Notes under the pieces: generated by a model
Database searches by the model: none
What the model was told of the DNA's origin: nothing
Seen by the model: only the letters and a program-made list of their open reading frames with translations
Source of the DNA: Ceriagrion tenellum
Taxonomy: Eukaryota > Arthropoda > Insecta > Odonata > Coenagrionidae
Assembly (NCBI GenBank): GCA_963169105.1
Contig: OY720639.1
Location: forward strand, 88,146,593-88,210,592
Direction: 5' to 3'
Length of the DNA stretch: 64,000 nt
Translations under genes and position numbers: made by a program
In this document: positions 56,684 through 64,000 of the stretch, in pieces
Numbering within the stretch: position 1 is the first letter of the stretch
Layout: every line of letters begins with the position of its first letter

Positions 56684-57060
56684 CATTGGTCGTTCAATCC
56701 TAAGATTGATTTATTGCAGCCCTCAACCCTTCCATATACACTGCTAGTTTCCTTAACTCCTGGTATCTTCCCCAATGTACTGTTTATTTAGTCCATGAAC
56801 TTATTCCTTTGTCTTTCTCTGGGGACTTTTCCCTCCATTACGCCTTCAATTATGTTCCTCATAAATTCATTGTGTCTCAGGATGTGTCTAATCCATCTGG
56901 TTCTTCTTTTTGGTATGGTGTTCAGTAGGTTTCTTTCCTCTTCTACTCTCCTATACACTTTATCATTTCTTATTTTTTTCTGTACATTTTAACTTCAGCA
57001 TCCTCCTCTAACACCAGGTTTCGAAGGCTTCCAGTCTTTTCTGGTCAGCTATTTTTCCAA
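56684..57060 (-). mobile_element. LINE family E, copy 5
   Basis: The 3' end TCATTGGTCGTTCAATCCTA is at about 56687, then the LINE tail through GGTGTTCAGTAGG to CACCAGGTTTCGAAGGCTTC at about 57010-57035. The frame is broken in several places. The block GGATGTGTCTAATCCATCTG corresponds to the IGH.LRH region of copy 2. Confidence 0.75.
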
Positions 57061-58499
57061 TTTTTCTTTCTTTTCAAATTTGCTTTATAGGATTAAAAAA
57101 ATGATGTCCTGTCACCTAGCCATTCTCAAACCACTCGCCACTGAGGTCTCTAGCCTCCATCGAAGCGAGTGGCGACGTGGTTTGACGAGAAGGGCGGACA
57201 GTCCGACAAAGTGTCGTCACGTACCCAGGAGATTAAAGGGCAAACACTCTCAAACACGGGATGCAAGCACACATACCAACGCGCACCATAGAGCGAGCGA
57301 AGTGGAGTGCCAAGTTATTTTTGCGGCCGCGAGTGATGTGGATTGGAGGAAAGAGGAAAATATTTTCACTGCAGGCCGGCGAGCGGCCATCAGTCCACTT
57401 CAGACGATGAATGGCAGAAGGCGGAAGTGATTGCGTAGGGACGCAGATTGAAGAAGGGAGTAGATGGTGTCTTGACGAACGGAATGGAGCCTTGTTTTGT
57501 TTTCTGCGAAATATGATACTATAAAACATAGCTCTTGCACGTAATTTGTTCATGAACGGCATGGATTCTAAGTTATTTTTCACGCTCTTTTTTATTTATA
57601 TTACTGAACGGTTCTCACGAACTTTCTATTCCGCTCGATAATTTAACGTTTGAACCAAATGCTTCTCCGTATAAACGAAGTAGCGGCTGGCCAGCTGAAC
57701 TAAAACGTTATAAAGCAACCCCCTCTAAATTTGGAATGCTATGGCTGTTCTTTGGGAACTGTTATTTTGAACTGCTCTGATCCCTGAATTGGATCAAAAG
57801 GAACTGTTCAATAAAAAAGAACAGCATACTATACCTCTAAAAATTTAACTTGATTGATCCAGCATTACCTGACAGAAGTCCAATGCAGAGCTCTTTTCTA
57901 TGATCAGAAGTCGGCTTCATGTGGCATGTTGCCTCCATAAAAATTCTAACGCTTCCTTAAGATCAATGAGAGTTAGTGGGAACACTTACATATTCATCAT
58001 CCTAAACCTCTTTGAGTCGATCACAGTAAAAAATACCTTAGTTATGAGGTGGAAGAATAGGGGAAGGGATGTTAATGGGCCGTTGTGTGAGAATCATTGC
58101 AGGGGAGACGAACTTTTAACTCACCCCAGGTCGTACGATACCTAAATTCGGTCATCCGACGAAAGGACTTAAGATTATTCTGATACATTGATAAAATTGC
58201 CTTTACGCCAATATAGTCGAGAACTTGACGCTTAATGCCCTTGTTGGGTCGATCACAGTGTAGAAGATATAATGAGGCCTCACCATTGTACTTCCAAAAG
58301 TCATCTGACCTCTTTCTTTATCTGTGGCCAGCACATACGCAAACGAAAATGGGTGCGTGCCCTACGGCCTGTAAATCCACAAGCTATTGGAGGAGGTTCT
58401 ATCTCTTCCTTCGCAGGGACCGCAAAGATCGTCTGTTTCATGGCTTATGTTAGCGCCGAGACCGCGCAATCGAAGTGGGATTCATGGTAAGAGTTCGAT
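57061..58499. other. GC-rich patch 57120-57480, then unassigned DNA
   Basis: Two 116-codon frames overlap on opposite strands (57080-57430 plus, 57233-57583 minus); neither has a recognisable domain. GGAAC/GTTCC-rich palindromic stretches at 57600-57830 (CGGTTCTCACGAACTTTC, GGGAACTG, GAACTGTTC) faintly recall the foldback at 31.2-31.9 kb. Frames at 57900-58145, 58235-58453 and 58272-58490 are unassigned. Confidence 0.35.
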
Positions 58500-59115
58500 C
58501 TTCCGGGTTGGAAGGAAAGCGTAAATAAACAGGGCTCGTTGGGGGATTGGAGGGTCTCAGGGAATAAGAGACTGGGGCAGCAGTATTTGCCGTGGGGGAT
58601 AAACTATCTCTTGCTGCTTCCCTTTTGCCCTCGTCATGCGATTGAGCCGCCGCTTTGCGGCGTGGGTGATTTCACGCTTAAAATGCAAACAGTCCTTAAG
58701 AGCTATTAAAATCCTACTAATGCCAAGCCACAAGGCCCTCAGTTTTGTTTTATCTCCTCATTTTTATTGAAAAGGCTGTGGATATACTTGTTCGAGGTCT
58801 TATTTCAGCGTGACGGCTCTTTGGAGAGGTAGCTTGAGGTGAGAGTGTTTGGTAATCGCGGGAGGGGGAAATAAAACATGTGTTGTAGATGGTGTGCAGA
58901 TAAGCAAATGACGCGGTGAGCTAAAAAGTAATTTGAAATTGGAGAAAAAGATCGTTTGAAGGCCTCCCCACTCTGCGGTACGCTGCCAAACAACAACGGA
59001 GCGTTCAGTGCGTGCACACACATTAGAAAGAACTGGCGGCCGCGGTCGCGGCCGGTGCAGCGGTAGGCCGAACGCGACCTAAGTTTTTACGCTGTGCGTG
59101 GCGGCCTACGCCAAG
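58500..59115. other. GC-rich patches
   Basis: CG-rich at 58500-58670 and especially 59030-59115 (GCGGCCGCGGTCGCGGCCGG). Two minus frames (58800-59021, 58805-59023) overlap in different phases. A CpG-island-like promoter is possible, but no downstream exon could be recognised. Confidence 0.35.
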
Positions 59116-60539
59116 CTAATTCAGCAAATTTCCCCTTTATCATGACTGCGCTTTGTCATAATACAAGAGTGCTGATTTAAGAATAATTTCTATGAGATTA
59201 AAAAAACGAAGAATCTTGCGAAATTGAGTGGAATTTTTAACCCTATATCACGCTGAGTGACTTATGGATAACATATAGAAGAGATTTGTTTAAGGTTTCC
59301 GTGGCGAGCAGGTATTCTTTCAATTTTTTTTCGGGATTTGGCCTCGTCGTTGTTTCCGAAAAAGTTTCTCCTCCTTTCTTTTTCATTTTTTTCCTCTCCA
59401 AATCGGAGAGAGAAAAATGAAAAATGGCGCCAAAAGTGGTTTTGAGTTTAGGATTTGGGATTAGGTTTCTTTACGTCTATATGCCTCTGGACATCAAATT
59501 TTACAGCTTGGCATCGGAAATATCTCTCATTCGTAACTCTTAGTTCCTGATTCTCCCATGGGTGGGGTAACATGTGAAATAACTGCACATGGTGGACAAA
59601 AAAATCGGTATATAGAAGGTTGATAGAATATAGTTGAATAACGTTAATAACGACGAAAAAGTATGGCAAACACGACCTTGATTAAAAAGCATTGTTGATG
59701 CTTTACTTTAACACATTGTCAAGTTTCGTCCGTTTGGTGCTCACGTCACGAATGTATGTATTACTGCATTTAGAGTGTAAAGTAATGAATTTACTTCTTT
59801 CTAAGCCATTTAACTTCTTTGAGAATGTTGACAGACCGCTATTTCTCAGCACGCACTCCTCAGATGGAGCGCGAGAATGAGCAACTAGCGGCAGCACTGC
59901 TTCGGGATAAAAGTGTCAATAGCTTAAAAAATGGCTCTTAAAAGCACATAACTCTTATTTCTTCCTTTAGACAAAGGACTTCTCTAGCCCTGGTATATTG
60001 TCTCATCACAAGATAATGTAAGATTTTTTTAAAAGTCTAATTGATGCCGTTAAAGTGCGTGGCGTAGCACCATTTGAGAATATCTTGCCGTAGTTACTTA
60101 AATACGACAAAAAGAGACGATTTGACAGAGTAAAATTGTAGTATAGGCTTCAAAATGAGTGAATCGTATAATTTTATGGCGGAAAAACGCCTAAGTCAAG
60201 TTATATTTTGCTTCCATTTCGAGCGCGAGAAAATGATTTTTAAGCGGTGGCGCTGATCCCTCAGAAGTCCGTCTGTACTAGTCGGACATGGGTCATCAAG
60301 GGATGAAATTTCATTTGGTTTATAATGAATTGATCATTTCTCCTCTTTATCATAAGAACATCTACGATGTAAATTCCACATTTTGAGAAAATCGATTTTT
60401 GACCGCTAAAGTTGGTTCTCAGATCACTGTGCGGCGCGGCGAGCCTTTTCACCGCGTGGCCGCTCAGGTGTTCGCAGGCCCTGATGAGATGGAAGCGTTG
60501 GAGAAAACGCAGCATTTGTTGGGTAGCATTCCTATCACA
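59116..60539. other. No recognisable gene
   Basis: AT-rich. Short frames at 59448-59669, 59692-59897 and 60261-60515 have no recognisable motif. Confidence 0.35.
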
Positions 60540-61107
60540 ACGTTTACCAGTCGAAATCAGTTCGATTTGACCGGATCAGCTCGGTATATTAAAAGCAACG
60601 GGCTAGTGGGATCGATCTGAGAAGCGGGCTGACTCGGCCCGCTTTCTCAGCCACTCTGAGATTCCAGATCGATCTGAACCAGCAGGTTTGTGGCGTTAAT
60701 CTGTTGATTGCCGTATGGAAACAAAATATAACCGATATTATTGAAGGTGTGTGTTGTAACCAGTTGTAACAGGATTGCAGTTATGGCGAGTGGTCTCATT
60801 GGAGACATTGATGATGGTCAGTGGAGACATTGATGATGGTCAGTGGAGACATTGATGATACGATATCGTCGTAGTACATCGCAATTCTACCTCCAATAGG
60901 CCGATTTCGCTCAGTCAGAATGCGAGTGATAATTTCAAACTATGCACTTGTTTACACATCGGGTCAATCGTGCTTCAGCTGATACATTCGAGTGTTCACT
61001 ATAGATATTTTCAGTCCGTAATGGTAAACCAGGTGACTTGGGTCGGATTGCTTGAAATTTTCAGATCGGTTCGAGTTCAGACCGATCCGAGATATATTGG
61101 TAAACGT
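60540..61107. mobile_element. Palindromic MITE family F, copy 2, with internal insertion
   Basis: Ends ACGTTTACCA (60540-60549) and TGGTAAACGT (61098-61107) are perfect inverted complements. The left 140 bp match copy 1 (52986-53172) and the right end (GATCGG.TCGAG..CAGACCGATC) its other half. The extra length, about 380 bp against copy 1, lies in the middle and includes a 22-bp tandem repeat. Confidence 0.8.
60801..60863 (+). repeat. 22-bp tandem repeat, three units
   Basis: GGAGACATTGATGATGGTCA plus GT is repeated with starts at 60801, 60823 and 60845. The first two units are identical and the third is partial. Confidence 0.95.
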
Positions 61108-61584
61108 GGAGTACGTAAACCCATTACAATATAACTTAGCTGTTTACAAAAGATAGCCTTCACCTTCATGATGGTGATAGGAGCATATGCATTACAGGAA
61201 AAGTAAGTGAAGATTAGAGATAGAATTTATAGAGTGATTGAACATTACACAACAATGCCCGGAAAATAAACAGAAAATAATGGGTAATACTCTGGTAATA
61301 CGTAATCATGTCTCCGGGGGTCAGTTATGTCATTTACCGACTTGTACACATGAACTGAGAAAGTATTTCGATTTCGATAATGACTTATCCTATATGATGA
61401 TGCCAGAATAAACCCTTAAAATTATTATTCTACCTTGAAATAGTGTAGCGTCGTTTACTCTGAATTATTTGCGCCTTGTATTCGAAATATATTTGCGATT
61501 CTATATAATCCGTCGACTTATGTCATCCGGACGCGTTGAAGAAAATTTTCTGAATCTAAGAAGGGTGGTAATCAAGCTGCGCTA
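61108..61584. other. No recognisable feature
   Basis: AT-rich spacer. Confidence 0.4.
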
Positions 61585-62090
61585 TACTTTTTGGATGGAT
61601 TAAGGTGGAAACCCCTTGAGACACGGAGGCTACTCGCTAGGCTTGGGTTGCTCGAGAAATGCAGAGCTGATATTTTTCAGAACGACACAGAGAATATTAT
61701 CATGGCTCCTCAGTACATATCTAGGTCTGACAGAAGCAATAAAATAAGAGAGATACACTGCCGAAAAGATGTGTACAAAAACTCGTTTTTTCCGCGCACA
61801 ATAAGCGACCACAATAAAAACTGAGCTCCCATAAATGCAGTACACATCACCATTTTACCTGCCATGATCTCACAATAGAAGTTTTTGTTCATTTTCCATA
61901 GAATTTTATTTAACCGACCAAGGTTTCAACATGAAGTATGTCATTTTCAAGGTAAAATATACACGTAATGCGAGCTAATATATACGCTAAACTTTAACCG
62001 TTTCACCTGCCTTAACCTTACATCTTTACCCGGCTGGTGTCCCACACACCACTACGGCGGCTCGCAGGGTAGTATATGGATGTAGATTAT
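61585..62090 (+). mobile_element. LINE family D 3' end, copy 3, with insertion in the 3' UTR
   Basis: The plus frame 61591-61824 is open for 77 codons: LRWKPLETRRLLARLGLLEK, FQNDTENIIMAPQYISRSDR, NKIREIHCRKDVYKNSFFPR, TISDHNKN and a stop. LLEK...F..DTENII...YISRSDR..K.REI.....YKNSFFPRTI is the typical C-terminus of jockey/CR1/I-like LINEs, which normally goes on R-D-W-N-x-L-P. The 3' UTR starts GAGCTCCC, is interrupted at about 61870-62020, and resumes with CCCGGCTGGTG and TACGGCGGCTCGCAGGGTAG, ending GGATGTAGAT at 62076-62085. Confidence 0.9.
61870..62020 (-). repeat. Hairpin-repeat insertion inside LINE D copy 3
   Basis: Absent from the same position in D copy 2. On the minus strand it reads ACCTTGAAAATGAC, GTTGAAACCTTGG, AAATAAAATTCTATGGAAAA. 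That is the shared order of the hairpin family and is close to the arm at 37.7 kb. Confidence 0.65.
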
Positions 62091-62134
62091 CTTTACAGAA
62101 ATAGTTTGCGCATTTTACATGAGCTAGCAGAGAT

Positions 62135-62385
62135 GAAAATCCCACAATAAAACTGAGCTCCTCTTAATACACTCCCATAACACACGTCCCCATCTCACCT
62201 CCAAAAACCTTATCCCTCATCACTTGGGGATCGGGTTGGTATGGTGGCCAGAGTACTAGCCATAATAATACCATTCCCATAATACACGTCATTATTTCAC
62301 CTCCCAAAACCTCATCCCTGACGTCAACAACCTCTGCCGCATGCCGAAGCGGCGGCTCGCAGGGTAGTTTTTAGATGTAGATGTA
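62135..62385 (+). mobile_element. LINE family D 3' UTR, copy 4, with duplicated segment around a SINE fragment
   Basis: It starts with AATAAAACTGAGCTCC and ends CGGCGGCTCGCAGGGTAG and TAGATGTAGATGTA. A segment of about 50 bp (CCCATAA.ACACGTC ... CCTTATCCCT) occurs twice, at about 62172-62222 and 62276-62325. Between the copies lies GGGTTGGTATGGTGGCCAGA (62231-62250), a box A-like head of a tRNA-derived SINE, truncated before box B. Confidence 0.75.
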
Positions 62386-62395
62386 CTTTTTCATG

Positions 62396-63051
62396 CCATT
62401 AAGCTTCATTATTTACTCTTGAAAGGTGCGCAATTATCGTTGCCAGGCAACTCGTTGAGGCAATGCAACAAAAAGAAATAGAAAATACGAAGCCTTGGCG
62501 ACGTTTTCCCCAAAATATTTCGAGAATGACTGGTTTCCCTTAAAATATGCGGAATGAAACATGAGCACTGATGATCGCTGGGAAGGCCATGACTCAGGCG
62601 GAGCCGATCGGGAGACGAGGATGAAGACATCAAGGAGTGTTTGTGTCGGAAAAAATAACGAAAAACGCTTGCCAAGTCATGATGTTCTTTCGTTGCGTGG
62701 GCACGGCTGGGAAAGGCGGTGACGTCCTCTTCCCCTCCCTTCCCCTGAGAAATGGACACGGCATCCATTCATCGCACGATTTGACCACGGCGAGCACTCC
62801 CGTGACTTTCAGTCACGTTCGTCCGATCCGGTGTATGCGATCGTGTTCCAGCCCTGGCAATCGACCGTGGAGGCGATCTTATGATTCACCGAATGCGCCA
62901 ATATCAACTCACGTTGGGACTCTATGTACTACATCATAGGAAAATTCCACTCACTCTGACTGATTCCGTTATCTGTTGTGCTGCTGAACCTATTAAAATG
63001 ACAAGTACTGCTGGGCCCTGTCTTAGGTCCAAGCTGTTCCTTAAGAAATAT
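62396..63051. other. GC-rich patch 62590-62900, otherwise unassigned
   Basis: Frames 62409-62768 (minus) and 62637-62939 (plus) overlap; no domain recognised. Confidence 0.35.
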
Positions 63052-63570
63052 TTATTTAAAGAACACTTTGTTGATATAATTTTTAAAAGTAATTTTTTCA
63101 CGATAATTCGAACTTGCAATGCTTTTGATGCATATGGAATATTGGTAGGTTACATTATTAGCTAAAACAATATATTTCTTATATATATTTAACCAGTTTT
63201 TCAGTGTTTTAACTCTAGAAATTATTTTACCGAAGAATGAGCATTCTGGAAATTTCATGCACCAGAAAAAAAATAATACGCATCTATTCTCTAAAGCAAT
63301 ATTTTTACCAGATTGGCCTGTTTGGATTGGTCTCTGGGGGGATTTTATACAACCGTTCTCTTGAAGTTTGACTGAATGAAGTTGGACTGACTGTAGGTAG
63401 TCAGGAAGCAAGCGGCATGGGCGTAATTTGAGAGTTTTGATTTGGAGGTCAGAGATTGCCGGGGGGTCAGGGTAGATCAGTAGATTTTCAAGAGTATTGA
63501 GAGCAAGTTGTGATTTGTGTGAGCAAATTATTGCTAATGTTCTCTGTTTTCCTTTTAATAATGCATTCAT
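63052..63570 (-). other. Unassigned 172-codon open frame
   Basis: This is the longest open frame in AT-rich DNA in the window. The first half of the product is Leu/Pro/Ser-rich with LIYPDPPAISDLQIKTLKLR; the second half is Lys/Asn/Ile-rich as expected from AT composition. There is no recognisable domain, signal peptide or clear membrane segment. It lies just 3' of the LINE tail at 63659, so it could overlap that element's 3' UTR. A chance frame is the default reading. Confidence 0.2.
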
Positions 63571-63658
63571 TCACTTAAATTCCATAGCGTCTTCAATATT
63601 AATTAAGATGAATGATGGAAAATGTGTAAAAAACTATTTAATTTCAAGTTGGTCATCA

Positions 63659-63997
63659 TCATCTGGTGTTCTGTCTGCTGACAGGTCCCGTACACCACTG
63701 TCGTCTCCATCCGCTTCTGTCCCGAGCTTCCTTCTTTGTTTCATCATAGCTGATGTTCTTCACCTGATCCACCAATTTAATTCTTCTCCTTCCTCTCTTT
63801 TTCTTTCCTTCAATTGAACCTTCAAGTGCCACAGTTATAATACTTTTCCCTCTCATCACATGGCCCAACCAGTTTCCTTTCCTTTTCCTAATTTCCTTTA
63901 GGAGCGATCTTCCTTCTTTTACTTTGCTCAAAACCTCTTCATTTCTCATCTTATCTACCCATCTTACTTTTTCCATCCATCCACACCCAAATTTCAT
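63659..63997 (-). mobile_element. LINE C-terminal domain running off the right edge
   Basis: The minus frame is open over 112 codons to the window edge: KVRWVDKMRNEEVLSKV, KGNWLGHVMRG, EGKKKRGRRRIKLVDQVK, ARDRSGWRRQW and a stop at about 63659. W.GH..R, KRGRRR and the R..WR ending are the C-terminal domain of RTE/jockey-like LINEs. This is an uninterrupted frame, so the copy may be comparatively young; its RT and endonuclease domains would lie beyond 64000 on the plus-strand coordinate. It belongs to a lineage different from E and from 14.1 kb. Confidence 0.9.
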
Positions 63998-64000
63998 AAG

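Noticed and set aside
57080..57583. Two 116-codon frames on opposite strands
   Set aside because: Overlap on opposite strands in a GC-rich patch is best explained by low stop-codon density; neither product is recognisable.

Overview
The window looks like repeat-dense, gene-poor DNA from a large arthropod genome, most likely an insect. That assignment rests on the mix of elements seen: 5'-truncated LINE tails of several lineages, tRNA-derived SINEs, a hAT element, Helitron-type termini, TTAA-flanked MITEs and many palindromic repeats in an AT-rich background with short GC-rich patches. No host protein-coding gene, rRNA or functional tRNA could be supported. The window could be intergenic or one large intron; the sequence alone does not decide.

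Layout. 0-10 kb: repeat family A copy 1, an unexplained shuffled direct repeat (2.8-3.8 kb), a dead reverse-transcriptase block (4.2-4.5 kb), a LINE 3' end on the minus strand (7.3-7.8 kb), a hairpin repeat (7.9 kb) and another minus-strand LINE (9.4-10.1 kb). 10-20 kb: family A copy 2, a SINE (10.6 kb), LINE family E copy 1 (11.9-12.6 kb), a third LINE lineage (14.1-14.5 kb), TTAA-MITE family B copy 1 (15.1-15.7 kb), a 54-bp-arm palindrome (17.4 kb) and a plus-strand LINE piece (17.6 kb). 20-30 kb: a short retroelement with a perfect 12-bp target duplication (21.7 kb), a hairpin repeat (23.2 kb), two copies of a tRNA-Asn-like SINE (25.8 and 27.7 kb), family B copy 2 and a LINE piece (28.7 kb). 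30-40 kb: LINE family D copy 1, a large GGACCG-rich foldback (31.6-31.9 kb), family A copy 3, two family E tails (36.6 and 37.4 kb), a hairpin repeat and a Helitron-like 5' end (39.07 kb). 40-50 kb: a complete non-autonomous hAT element with target duplication, family A copy 4, family D copy 2, a duplicated hAT-like end, hairpin repeats, a Helitron 3' end and a LINE 5'-like segment (47.1 kb). 50-64 kb: family E copies 4 and 5, a perfect 132-bp inverted repeat pair (one member inside a LINE), palindromic MITE family F (two copies), family G and C repeats, family B copy 3 with an internal triplication, family D copies 3 and 4, and a LINE tail running off the right edge.

The genes do not work together, because they are decayed copies of selfish elements. 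The most noteworthy signals are (1) about a dozen dispersed hairpin repeats sharing CCTGAWGATG ... GAAAC, which resemble the hammerhead-ribozyme motifs described for Penelope-like retroelements, and (2) the perfect 132-bp inverted pair in a region where every other repeat is strongly diverged. All family names used here (A, B, C, D, E, F, G, H) are labels invented for this window.
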